In this document: in pieces, positions 55,485-63,738 of the stretch
How positions within the stretch are numbered: the stretch's first letter is position 1
Layout of the letters: every line of letters begins with the position of its first letter
NCBI RefSeq assembly: GCF_001652265.1
Contig: NZ_LWBS01000154.1
Coordinates: forward strand, 36,504-100,503
Source of the DNA: Rhizobium leguminosarum
GTDB taxonomy: Bacteria > Pseudomonadota > Alphaproteobacteria > Rhizobiales > Rhizobiaceae
Direction of reading: 5' to 3'
Length of the DNA stretch: 64,000 nt
Notes under the pieces: generated by a model
What the model saw: the letters and a program-made list of their open reading frames with translations, nothing else
What the model was told of the DNA's origin: nothing
Database searches by the model: none
Made by a program: the position numbers and the translations under genes

Positions 55485-56213
55485 TTATTTACGGTTGCCC
55501 ATGAACTGCAGCAGGAACATGAAGAGGTTGATGAAGTCGAGATAGAGCGTCAGAGCGCCCATGATCGCCTTGCGGCCGGCCACGGCAACGTCATCGGCTT
55601 CCAGGTACAATTCCTTGATCCGCTGCGTATCGTAGGCGGTGAGGCCTGCGAAGATCAGAACGCCGAGTACCGAGATGGCGAACTGCACGGCGGACGACGC
55701 CAGGAAAATGTTGACCAGCGAAGCGATGATCAGGCCGAAAAGACCCATGATCAGGAACGAGCCCATCGCCGACAGGTTACGCTTCGTCGTGTAGCCGTAA
55801 AGCGACAGCGCGCCGAAGGAGGCGGCGGTGACGAAGAAGGTCTGGACGACGCTCTGCCCCGTGTAGATCAGGAAGATCGATGAGAGCGACAGGCCGACGA
55901 GCGCTGCGTAGACCGCAAAGGTCGTCTGGGCGGCAGCCACCGTCATGGTATTGATCCGGAAGCTCAGGAAGAACACCAGAGCCAGCGGCGCCAGAATGAC
56001 CACCCACTTCAGCGGGCTCACATAGATCGCCTGACCGAAAGCGGTCAGCTCGCCATTGGCGAAGGCGAATTGGAACGACAGATATGCGGCCACACCGGTG
56101 ATCGCCAGACCCAGCGCCATCAGGTTGTAGACCTTGAGCATATAAGCGCGCAGGCCTTGATCAATCATCTCGCCGGTCTGAGCGCGGCTTTGATAGTTAC
56201 GAAGATCAGCCAT
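55485..56213 (-). CDS. Bax inhibitor-1/YccA family membrane protein
   Basis: 242 residues with seven membrane segments (VYNLMALGLAITGVAAYLSF first). Family marks: SLSSIFLIYTGQSVVQTFFV, FGALSLYGYTTKRNLSAMGS and FAGLTAYDTQRIKELYLEAD, including the paired Asp residues of the pH-sensitive calcium leak. Inner membrane. Role in rhizobia unproven. Single gene with its own terminator. Confidence 0.93.
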   Translation of the reverse strand: MADLRNYQSRAQTGEMIDQGLRAYMLKVYNLMALGLAITGVAAYLSFQFAFANGELTAFGQAIYVSPLKWVVILAPLALVFFLSFRINTMTVAAAQTTFAVYAALVGLSLSSIFLIYTGQSVVQTFFVTAASFGALSLYGYTTKRNLSAMGSFLIMGLFGLIIASLVNIFLASSAVQFAISVLGVLIFAGLTAYDTQRIKELYLEADDVAVAGRKAIMGALTLYLDFINLFMFLLQFMGNRK

Positions 56214-56393
56214 AGTTTCCTCTTACAAGCTCCGATGGAAATACGGTGTCGGGGTTTTCGACCCGGGCGCCGCTGCGGAGCTCCAGCATGCCTGCGAACA
56301 ATATGAGGCTTTCGCCCATTGCAAACAAGAGGCTTGCAAAGCCTCGGCCGGTTAAATCGCCGTAAGGTGAAGGGTTTGAGTGCCGCGGCTTGA

Positions 56394-58937
56394 TCAAAGT
56401 TCGCGCAAAACGGGGGCCGCCTTCTGCCCAAGGATGCGCCAGGTGCCGATCAGGCCGATGCCGACGGTGAGGATGAGCGCTGTGACGAGCGTCAACCCCG
56501 CGACGTCGGGCAGAAAGGTCGAGGGCAGGCGCATGATGCGGGCGACGATGAACCAGGCGGCAACGCCGCCGGCGATCAGCGCAAAGATTGCGGTCGCGAG
56601 CCCAAGGATCAGATATTCGTAGCTGAAGGCGCGGATCAGCATGGCGCGCGTGGCGCCGAGCGTTTTCAGCACCACCGCGTCGTGGGTGCGCGCCCGGTTT
56701 CCGGCGGCAAGCGCGCCGGCAAGGACGAGGATCGAGGCGATCAGGGCGACCGAGGCTGCGGCGCGGATCGCCGTCGCAAGCTGCGCGACCAGTTGGTTGA
56801 CGATATCGATCGCGTCCTTGACGCGCACACTGGTGATCGTCGGATAGGTGTTGGTGACCGATTTCAGGATCGCCGCATCTTCGGCCGGTGTCGAAGAGGG
56901 ATCGGTCAGCGTCGCCAGCCACGCATGCGGGGCGCCGCGGAAGGTATTCGGCGAGAAAACCATGACGAAATTGATCGACAGCGATTCCCACTCGACGCGG
57001 CGCAGATTGGCGATCTTCGCCGTGATGTTGCGGCCGAGCACGTTGACGGTCACGGTATCGCCGATCTTGAGGCCGAGTTCATGCGCCTCGTCCGAGGAGA
57101 AGGAGACGAGCGGCTCGCCGCTGTAATCCTTGTCCCACCATTTGCCTTCGGTGAGGGCGGCGTTCTCCGGCAGGGTTTCGGCATAGGTGATGCCGCGATC
57201 GCCGTTCAGCACCCAGCGGCCGGCGGCCGGCACGTTCATCTTGGTGACGTCCTCGCCGTTGAAGGCGACGATCCGGCCGCGCAGCATCGGCACTTCGACA
57301 AGCTTGCCCTGCGGCGCTTGGCCCTGGACGAGATCGCGGAAGGCACCGACCTCGGCGCTCTGGATATCGACGAAGAAGAAGTTCGGCGCACCCTCGTTCA
57401 TCCGGCCGGTCAGCTGCTGGCGCAGGTTCCCGTCGATCAAGGTCAGCGTCACCAGCAACGCCAGGCCAAGGCCGAGCGAGAGCACGACCGAGGGCGTCAG
57501 TGCGCCGGGGCGGTGGATGTTGCCGATCGCAAGCCGCAGCGCCGGCGAATTGACACGCGGGCTGTGGCGCGCGAGCCAGGCGATCAGCGCGGCGACGAGG
57601 CGCAGGACAACGAAGGCGAAGACGATCGCACCGACGAAGACGACGGCGATGAAGCGGTCGTAGGCGGTGAGGATGGCAAGGCCGGCAAGGGTGGCCATGA
57701 ACAGGGCGGCAAGCAGGATGTAGGGCCAGGAGGGCAGGCGGCGGGCCTCGAAGCCCTGCTCGCGGAAGAGCGCGGTCGCCGGTACTTCGCGGGCGTGGCC
57801 GAGCGGCAGGATGGCGAAAGCGAGCGTCGTCAGGATGCCGAAGAGCGTGGCGAGCAGCAGGGCGCCGGGATAGAGGGTCGGCGTCGTGGAGATCGGCAGG
57901 AATTGCGCCAGGAACTGCGCGGCAAGCATCGGCGACAGGGCGCCGATGACGAGGCCGATCAGGATGCCGCCGAGAGCGATGATGGCGATCTGGAAGAGAT
58001 AGATCAGAACGACGACCTGCGCCGGTGCACCGAGACATTTGAAGGTGGCGATGGTGGTGCGCTTGGAATCGAGGAAGGCGCGCACCGCATTGGCGACGCC
58101 GACGCCGCCGACGATCAGTGCGGTGAGGCCGACCAGGGTCAGGAACTGCGAGAAGCGAGTGATGTTTTCGGTGAGCGAGGGCGCGGCGCGGTCGCTTGTG
58201 CGGATTGCCCAGCCGGCGGCGGGGAAGTCCTTCGAGGCGCGCGCCTGGATGCCCGACATCGCGCCCTTGTCGTCCAGCCGGATCTTATAGGCATGTTCGA
58301 CCAGGCTTCCGGTCTGGATCAGCCCGGAGGCTTGGAGCGCCTGGCGGCTGACGAGCAGGCGCGGCGCAAAGCCAAAACCTTCCGACAGTGCATCCGGCTC
58401 GGTTTTGACGGTGCCGGTGATGCTGAGCTTGACGTTGCCGAGCAGCAATTCGTCGCCGACCGCAAGCCCGAGCCGATCGAGAAGCAGTGGGGCTGCGACC
58501 GCGCCATAAGTGCCGCTTTGGCTGGAAAGCAGCGCTGCAAGCGGATAGTCCGGCTCGGCCACGAACTTGCCGTAGAGCGGGTAGGCTTCATCGACGGCCT
58601 TGACCTCGACCAGCGCCTGATCGGAACCGTCGGGCTTGCGGGCCATCGAGCGCAGGCCTGTCGACACCGAAACGGTGCCGAGGCCTTCGAGGAAACCTAT
58701 TTCCTGAGGCGTGGCCTCGCGGTTGTTGAGTTCGAAGCGGATGTCGCCGGCCAGCAGTTCCTGCCCCTGCGAGGCGATCGTGTCGGTGATCGACTGTGAA
58801 ACGGAATTGACGGCGGCGATGGCGCCGGTGCCGAGCGCGATGCAGGCAAGGAAGATGTAGAAGCCGCGGATGCCGCCGCGCAACTCGCGCAGCGCCAGGC
58901 GAAAAGCGAGCGAGACGCGTGGCGTGATGATCATCAT
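56394..58937 (-). CDS. ABC transporter permease, FtsX/YbbP type
   Basis: 847 residues. N-terminal helix FLACIALGTGAIAAVNSVSQ, a large periplasmic domain (~45-260), then FtsX-type membrane blocks at ~265-430 and the C-terminus (VALIASILVLAGALAAGNRA, then LGATRAMLIRAFSYEYLILG). This matches YbbP of the YbbA-YbbP lysophospholipid/lipoprotein-like exporters. It overlaps the ATPase gene by 4 bp. Its substrate is unknown; the divergent esterase suggests lipids. Confidence 0.9.
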   Translation of the reverse strand: MMIITPRVSLAFRLALRELRGGIRGFYIFLACIALGTGAIAAVNSVSQSITDTIASQGQELLAGDIRFELNNREATPQEIGFLEGLGTVSVSTGLRSMARKPDGSDQALVEVKAVDEAYPLYGKFVAEPDYPLAALLSSQSGTYGAVAAPLLLDRLGLAVGDELLLGNVKLSITGTVKTEPDALSEGFGFAPRLLVSRQALQASGLIQTGSLVEHAYKIRLDDKGAMSGIQARASKDFPAAGWAIRTSDRAAPSLTENITRFSQFLTLVGLTALIVGGVGVANAVRAFLDSKRTTIATFKCLGAPAQVVVLIYLFQIAIIALGGILIGLVIGALSPMLAAQFLAQFLPISTTPTLYPGALLLATLFGILTTLAFAILPLGHAREVPATALFREQGFEARRLPSWPYILLAALFMATLAGLAILTAYDRFIAVVFVGAIVFAFVVLRLVAALIAWLARHSPRVNSPALRLAIGNIHRPGALTPSVVLSLGLGLALLVTLTLIDGNLRQQLTGRMNEGAPNFFFVDIQSAEVGAFRDLVQGQAPQGKLVEVPMLRGRIVAFNGEDVTKMNVPAAGRWVLNGDRGITYAETLPENAALTEGKWWDKDYSGEPLVSFSSDEAHELGLKIGDTVTVNVLGRNITAKIANLRRVEWESLSINFVMVFSPNTFRGAPHAWLATLTDPSSTPAEDAAILKSVTNTYPTITSVRVKDAIDIVNQLVAQLATAIRAAASVALIASILVLAGALAAGNRARTHDAVVLKTLGATRAMLIRAFSYEYLILGLATAIFALIAGGVAAWFIVARIMRLPSTFLPDVAGLTLVTALILTVGIGLIGTWRILGQKAAPVLREL

Positions 58938-59641
58938 GCGATCGCCGCTTCGCTGCGGCGGGCGGCGCTGTCGCCTTCGATCCGGCCGGAGCGGACACGA
59001 ATCTGGCGCGAGCAGCGGTTTGCAAGCGAGACGTCATGGGTGACGAGAAGCAGGGTCATGCCACGTTCGGCCTGCTTGGAAAACAGAAGGTCGGCGATCT
59101 GGCGGCCGGTCTCGGTGTCGAGATTGCCGGTCGGCTCGTCGGCGATCAGCAGGGCGGGCGACGGGGCAAGCGCCCTGGCGATCGCCACGCGCTGCTGTTC
59201 GCCGCCGGAAAGCTGGCCGGGATAGTGGTTCAGCCGTTCGCCGAGGCCGACCGCTTTCAGCTCGCGATGAGCAATCTCGAAAGCGTTGCCGACATTGGCG
59301 AGCTCGAGCGGCACGGCGACGTTTTCCAGCGCCGTCATGTTGGCAATCAGGTGAAAGGACTGGAAGACGATGCCGATGTTGCGGCCGCGGAAATCGGCGA
59401 CCTGGTCCTCGCTGAGGCTATGGAGCGGCGTGTCATTGATGTTGATCTCGCCGCTATCGAGCTTCTCCAGCCCGGCGAGAACCATCAGCAGGGTTGATTT
59501 GCCGGAACCGGAAGGGCCGACGATGCCGACGGATTCGCCGGCCGCGATATCGAGATCGATGCCCTTCAGCACATGGACGGAGGCGGCCGCGCTGCCAAGG
59601 GTCAGATCGGCGCCCTTCAACTCGATAATGGTTTTTGCCAA
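58934..59641 (-). CDS. ABC transporter ATP-binding protein, YbbA/LolD type
   Basis: 235 residues from TTG 59641; the longer frame upstream overlaps the divergent esterase gene and is unlikely. Walker A is GIVGPSGSGKSTLLMVLAGL, signature YPGQLSGGEQQRVAIARALA, Walker B PALLIADEPTGNLDTETG. It belongs to the MacB/LolD/YbbA group that pairs with FtsX-type permeases, encoded next. The weak TTG start is the least certain point. Confidence 0.9.
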   Translation of the reverse strand: MAKTIIELKGADLTLGSAAASVHVLKGIDLDIAAGESVGIVGPSGSGKSTLLMVLAGLEKLDSGEININDTPLHSLSEDQVADFRGRNIGIVFQSFHLIANMTALENVAVPLELANVGNAFEIAHRELKAVGLGERLNHYPGQLSGGEQQRVAIARALAPSPALLIADEPTGNLDTETGRQIADLLFSKQAERGMTLLLVTHDVSLANRCSRQIRVRSGRIEGDSAARRSEAAIA

Positions 59642-59713
59642 CAGAAATCGCCCTATATAAGTCCGTAATCGAAAGGCCGCATAACGGCACCTCGCCAATC
59701 TAGGGAAACCAGG

Positions 59714-60358
59714 ATGAGATTTAAAGTTGCCGCCCTTCAATTCACCGTCATCGCCGTCTCGCTGATCCTTGCCACTGCAGCCGATGCCCGGACGATCAAT
59801 CTCGTCGGTTTTGGAGACAGTTTGATGGCGGGCTATCAGCTGCCGCCCGGCGACGGCTTTCCGGAAAAGCTGCAGGCGGCCCTGAAGGCGAAGGGCCTCG
59901 ACGTCACTATCGCCAATGCCGGGGTCTCCGGCGACACGACGACTGGGGGCCTTGCGCGCATCGACTGGTCGGTACCCGACGGTACCGATGGCGTCATTCT
60001 TGAGCTTGGCGCCAATGATGCGCTGCGCGGCATCCCGCCGGAGGAGAGCGAGAAGCATCTCGATCAGATGATTATCCGGCTAAAGGAGCGTGGGATTGCC
60101 GTGCTGCTCGCCGGTATCATAGCGCCGCCGAACATGGGAGCGGATTATGCTGCACGATTCAACCCGATCTATCAGAAACTCTCGGAAAAACATGGGCTTC
60201 CACTCTATGCCTTCTTTCTCGACGGCGTCGCGCTGGAGGCAGGGTTGAAGCTCGACGACGGCATGCATCCGAACGCGAGAGGTGTCGACGTTATGGTCGA
60301 AAAGATGGAGCCTGCTGTCACAAATTTCGTCGAAGCGATTTCTTCTGTGAAGAAATAG
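59714..60358 (+). CDS. SGNH-hydrolase arylesterase/lysophospholipase (TesA type)
   Basis: 214 residues with a signal peptide (FTVIAVSLILATAADA). Catalytic motifs: block I GFGDSLMAGYQLPPGDGFPE with Ser, block III LELGANDALRGI with Asn, and block V DDGMHPNARG with Asp and His. Matches E. coli TesA, whose gene is also divergent from ybbA-ybbP. Periplasmic esterase/lysophospholipase. Confidence 0.92.
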   Translation: MRFKVAALQFTVIAVSLILATAADARTINLVGFGDSLMAGYQLPPGDGFPEKLQAALKAKGLDVTIANAGVSGDTTTGGLARIDWSVPDGTDGVILELGANDALRGIPPEESEKHLDQMIIRLKERGIAVLLAGIIAPPNMGADYAARFNPIYQKLSEKHGLPLYAFFLDGVALEAGLKLDDGMHPNARGVDVMVEKMEPAVTNFVEAISSVKK

Positions 60359-60426
60359 GGGCTTGCGCGGTTGTTGATTGCATGATTCCGTGTGAGCACC
60401 TGCAAAAGATTCGGGGAGTGCTCGTG

Positions 60427-61020
60427 ATGCCGAGACTGTTTACCGCCCTCGAAATTCCGCGCAATGCGGCGATGAGTCTTTCATTGCTGCGCGGTGGCCT
60501 CCCCGGAGCACGATGGATCGATGTGGAGAATTACCACATCACCCTGCGCTTCATCGGTGATGTCGACGGCCGCACGGCCGATGAAATCGTTGAACGCCTC
60601 GACCGGATAGACCGGCCGGAATTCCAGTTTCGGCTGGAAGGCATCGGTTCCTTTGGCTCGAAGAAACCGCATTCGGTCTGGGCCGGCGTCTCGCAATCGC
60701 CTGAAATGTATGCCCTGCAGGGGGAGATCGAGCGCATCTGCCAGCGTATCGGCCTGCCGCCGGATCCCCGCAAATTCATGCCGCATGTGACGCTGGCGCG
60801 GCTCAAATCCTCACGGCTCGACGATGTCGTGCAATATCTGGCGGGGCGCGGCAACTTCCACACAGCAACCTTCGCCGCACCGCGCTTCGTGCTGCTTTCG
60901 TCGCGCGAATCGGTTGGCGGCGGGCCTTACCTCACCGAGGAAGTGTTCCCGCTGCACGAGGCGCGCTCGACGCCCAGCGTTTCGAACAGCCTGCAGCAGC
61001 CGGTCAAGAGCCTGGTGTAG
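60427..61020 (+). CDS. thpR: RNA 2',3'-cyclic phosphodiesterase (ThpR)
   Basis: 197 residues from ATG 60427. The 2H family motifs are both present: VENYHITLRFIGDV and KFMPHVTLARLKS. The GARWIDVENYH and GSKKPHSVWAGV contexts match ThpR/LigT. It opens 2',3'-cyclic phosphate ends of RNA; a tRNA-repair link is presumed. Its last 94 bp overlap the convergent phosphatase gene. Confidence 0.92.
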   Translation: MPRLFTALEIPRNAAMSLSLLRGGLPGARWIDVENYHITLRFIGDVDGRTADEIVERLDRIDRPEFQFRLEGIGSFGSKKPHSVWAGVSQSPEMYALQGEIERICQRIGLPPDPRKFMPHVTLARLKSSRLDDVVQYLAGRGNFHTATFAAPRFVLLSSRESVGGGPYLTEEVFPLHEARSTPSVSNSLQQPVKSLV

Positions 61021-61427
61021 GCCAGCTCGAAACCGCCTGTGCCGCCATAATAGGGATCGGGAATATCCTCTCCCGTTCGCAGCGCGGTATCACCGAAAAG
61101 GTGGATATTCGCCCCATGCGGCGCGCTCTTTTCGAGCGCCGCCAGGTTGGCGCGGTCCATGGCGAGGATCAGATCGAAATCCCTAAAGTCCCTCGGCCGT
61201 ATGCGGCGGGCGCGCTGTCCCGATATGTCGATGCCGTGGCTTTTCGCGGTGGCGATCGAACGCCGGTCCGGCGGCTCGCCTTCATGCCAGCCGCTAGTGC
61301 CGGCGGAATCTATCGTAAAATCGCCGCTCAAGCCTGCCTCGGCGACGAGATGGCCAAAAATTCCCTCCGCAAGCGGAGAACGGCATATATTGCCCATGCA
61401 AACGAAGAGGATGCTGATGCGTTTCAT
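60927..61427 (-). CDS. Low-molecular-weight protein-tyrosine phosphatase
   Basis: 166 residues from ATG 61427. P-loop VCMGNICRSPLAEGI (C-x5-R-S), DSAGTSGWHEGEPPD, and the general-acid loop DIPDPYYGGTGGFELAY with the DP pair. It removes phosphate from protein tyrosine; in rhizobia such enzymes can regulate polysaccharide synthesis, but no such cluster is near. The C-terminal 31 residues are encoded antisense to the end of thpR. Confidence 0.93.
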   Translation of the reverse strand: MKRISILFVCMGNICRSPLAEGIFGHLVAEAGLSGDFTIDSAGTSGWHEGEPPDRRSIATAKSHGIDISGQRARRIRPRDFRDFDLILAMDRANLAALEKSAPHGANIHLFGDTALRTGEDIPDPYYGGTGGFELAYTRLLTGCCRLFETLGVERASCSGNTSSVR

Positions 61428-61461
61428 CGGTAACCTGTCTGAGAGATGAGAGGACCATGGC

Positions 61462-61767
61462 ATGAAAATGGAAAGACTGGAACGGGCGGCGGCCGAGGCT
61501 GAGCTGAGCGAGCTTTCGGGCTGGGTGCTGAATGATGCGGCTTCGTCGATATCGAAGACGTTCAAGTTCGCAAATTTCGTCGAGGCTTTCGGCTTCATGA
61601 CGCAGGCAGCGCTCGCGGCCGAGAAGCTCAACCACCATCCCGAATGGTTCAACGTCTATTCCAGGGTGGATGTGACGCTGAACACGCATGACGCCGGCGG
61701 ACTGACGGAGCTGGATTTCAAGCTCGCCAAAGCCATGGAGAAGGCGGCGACGCGACGTGTCGTTTGA
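61462..61767 (+). CDS. phhB: Pterin-4-alpha-carbinolamine dehydratase
   Basis: 101 residues. The family motif [20 protein letters not shown] (H-H-P-x-x-x-x-x-Y) and [20 protein letters not shown] are complete. It dehydrates 4a-hydroxytetrahydrobiopterin for aromatic hydroxylases and may take part in molybdopterin-related chemistry. No phenylalanine hydroxylase is near. Its stop overlaps the upstream reading of the next gene. Confidence 0.93.
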   Translation: MKMERLERAAAEAELSELSGWVLNDAASSISKTFKFANFVEAFGFMTQAALAAEKLNHHPEWFNVYSRVDVTLNTHDAGGLTELDFKLAKAMEKAATRRVV

Positions 61768-61826
61768 AAGCGGGGTCGATTGAAAGGGGCCGATTGAAAG
61801 ACTGGGCGCCGTCACCATATGTTCGC

Positions 61827-62240
61827 ATGGACAAAAGGGATGCAGGGATGGACGAGGTCAAATTCGGGGAAATCCTCTTGCCGGGCGACGAGGACACCCG
61901 CAGCCGGCGCGAGAAGACGGTTAGGCAGAAATTCTGGCCGACGTTTCGGCGGGCCGTGCGGCAGATCCCCTTCTCGCGCGATGTCGTCGCCGGTTTCTAT
62001 TGCGCGCTCGATCCGCAGACGCCGACCAAGGTGCGCGGCGTGCTGCTTGCGGCACTCGCCTATTTTGTCATGCCGATCGACATGATCCCGGATGTTTTCG
62101 CCGTCATCGGTTTTTCCGACGACATCGCCGTGCTCTCGGCCGCCTTCGCCATGGTGCGCGGCCACATCCGGCCGGGCCACTACGAAGCGGCCGACCGCGT
62201 TCTCGCCGACCGGCCGGAAGAAGCAATGAAGACGATCTAA
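61827..62240 (+). CDS. DUF1232 (YkvA-type) membrane protein
   Basis: 137 residues from ATG 61827; a longer reading from 61764 and a shorter one from 61848 are possible. The DUF1232 core is TPTKVRGVLLAALAYFVMPI followed by DMIPDVFAVIGFSDDIAVLS, a membrane hairpin with the D-x-I-P-D motif. N-terminus charged and cytoplasmic. It follows the pterin dehydratase closely and may be co-transcribed. Function unknown. Confidence 0.88.
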   Translation: MDKRDAGMDEVKFGEILLPGDEDTRSRREKTVRQKFWPTFRRAVRQIPFSRDVVAGFYCALDPQTPTKVRGVLLAALAYFVMPIDMIPDVFAVIGFSDDIAVLSAAFAMVRGHIRPGHYEAADRVLADRPEEAMKTI

Positions 62241-62278
62241 AGCGCGTCCGCTGCACACTTTTGGGTGACATGCGTTAG
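62238..62278. repeat. Short RIME-like fragment
   Basis: TAAAGCGCGTCCGCTGCACA followed by CTTTTGGGTGACATGCGTTAG, a truncated form of the repeat at 17939, touching the stop codons of both flanking convergent genes. Confidence 0.5.
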
Positions 62279-62835
62279 GCGATTTCGCGTTCCAGCAGCT
62301 TGCGGAGCTTGCCGAAGGCAAGCCGAATACGTGACTTCACCGTGCCGAGCGGCAGTCCGGTCGCTTCGGCGATCTCCGAATGCGATTGACCGAGGAAGAA
62401 GGCGGCGCGCAGCATGTCGCGCTGGTCCTCCGGCAATTGACCGACGGCGGCGCGTATCTTGGCGTCGCGATCGTCATTGGCGATGATTTCTTCCGCGCCG
62501 ATATCGGCCGGCGGCTGCAGGGCCGGATCGTTCTCGTCGAAGATGCGAGTATTGGCGCGGCGCTGCATGTCGATGCGGCGATTGCGGGCAATACGGAAAA
62601 GCCAGGTCGAGAGGGAAGAGCGCGCGGCATCATAGAGGTCTGCCTTGTGCCAAAGCACGATCATGATCTCCTGGACCAGTTCCTCGGCCTCGCCTGATGT
62701 CATCTTCTGGCGCATCAGCCAGGCTTTCAGGCGGGGCGCGAAATAGTCGAACAGGATGGAAAAGGCCTGCTGGTCGCGATCGTCCGCGACTGCCTTCGCG
62801 AGGGCAGCGAAACGCTGTCTTTCCTCGGCATCCAT
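62275..62835 (-). CDS. ECF-type RNA polymerase sigma factor
   Basis: 186 residues. Region 2: FDYFAPRLKAWLMRQKMTSG, EAEELVQEIMIVLWHKADLY and SLSTWLFRIARNRRIDMQRR. Region 4: LPEDQRDMLRAAFFLGQSHS and EIAEATGLPLGTVKSRIRLA. It directs stress genes at the membrane-linked ECF promoters. No anti-sigma gene (ChrR or zinc-finger type) is adjacent in the window, so its partner is not visible. Confidence 0.93.
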   Translation of the reverse strand: MDAEERQRFAALAKAVADDRDQQAFSILFDYFAPRLKAWLMRQKMTSGEAEELVQEIMIVLWHKADLYDAARSSLSTWLFRIARNRRIDMQRRANTRIFDENDPALQPPADIGAEEIIANDDRDAKIRAAVGQLPEDQRDMLRAAFFLGQSHSEIAEATGLPLGTVKSRIRLAFGKLRKLLEREIA

Positions 62836-63171
62836 ATCCCCTCACCAGCCCCCTGCGGCAATAATTTCGTCCCGGATTTCCAAGTCTTAATGAGGTACAA
62901 CGGATTTGGGAAAGGTCAAACTCTTGCCTGAATCTTTGTGTCTTAAATTCAGCCGAACGGACGGCCAATGCCATTGGGGCACGGTGTCGCGGCCGATACA
63001 GTTAAAGGGACGAAAATTGACACCCGAGCTGAAATGACACAGGCAGATACAAATCGCAGCTATTGTTGACCATTTGGTAACCTGAATTAAGTCAAAATAA
63101 AGCAGATCGTGATTATGCGGCGCCCGCTATGATCGCTTCGGGCCTTGAATCGCAAGAACCGGCAGGAATCC
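62836..63171. other. Non-coding divergent promoter region
   Basis: 336 bp between the ECF sigma gene and the IalB-family gene. The right half (63030-63110) is AT-rich and probably holds the promoter of the latter. No -35 AAC / -10 CGT pair of ECF type was certain. No gene was seen. Confidence 0.4.
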
Positions 63172-63681
63172 ATGTTTGTAAAAAGTATCGTATCCGCTCT
63201 CGCACTCACCCTTGTTATGGCCGGAGTTGCGGAAGCGCAGCAGGCCGCGCCGAACCGCATCCAGCAGTTCCAGGCATGGGGCGCCTACTCCTACAAGTCG
63301 GGCAACAGCACCGTCTGCTACGTGCTGTCCGTTCCGACGGCAAAGCAGCCGGCAAGCGTCGACCACGGCGACAATTTCTTCATCGTCTCTCAGCGCCCGG
63401 GCCAGAACATCTCCTACGAGCCGCAGGCGATGATGGGCTACACGGTCAAGGAAAATTCGAAGATCAACGTCGTCATCGACAACAAGACCTTCGTGATGTT
63501 CACCAAGGACAAGGCCGGCTGGGTCGAGAACGCGGCGCAGGAGCCGGCTCTCGTCGCCGCGATGAAGACCGGTCATTCGATGACGGTCAATGCCGTTTCG
63601 CGCAAGGGCACGGGCACCTCCTACAGCTATTCGCTTTCGGGTATCTCGGCTGCGCTGAAGCAGATCGAAACCTGCAAGTAA
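63172..63681 (+). CDS. Invasion-associated locus B (IalB) family protein
   Basis: 169 residues from ATG 63172 with AGGAAT upstream. Signal peptide VSALALTLVMAGVAEAQQ. The mature protein fits the IalB family (FQAWGAYSYKSGNSTVCYVL, PTAKQPASVDHGDNFFIVSQ and SMTVNAVSRKGTGTSYSYSL), with paired cysteines (C-Y near 53 and the final ETCK). Exported; family known from Bartonella, common in non-pathogenic rhizobia. Exact role unknown. Confidence 0.88.
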   Translation: MFVKSIVSALALTLVMAGVAEAQQAAPNRIQQFQAWGAYSYKSGNSTVCYVLSVPTAKQPASVDHGDNFFIVSQRPGQNISYEPQAMMGYTVKENSKINVVIDNKTFVMFTKDKAGWVENAAQEPALVAAMKTGHSMTVNAVSRKGTGTSYSYSLSGISAALKQIETCK

Positions 63682-63709
63682 ACGGATCCTTCGGACCGCA
63701 GAGTTTCAG

Positions 63710-63738
63710 GGGCCGGCCTTGCGCCGGCCCTTGTCGTT
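63710..63738 (+). terminator. Terminator after IalB-family gene
   Basis: GGGCCGGC (63710-63717) and GCCGGCCC (63723-63730) form an 8-bp perfect stem with a 5-nt loop, followed by TTGTCGTT. The group II intron begins on the next base. Confidence 0.8.

Noticed and set aside
56682..58799. 705-codon plus-strand ORF opposite the FtsX-type permease
   Set aside because: A shadow of the permease gene. Very high Arg/Gly/Asp content and no domain.
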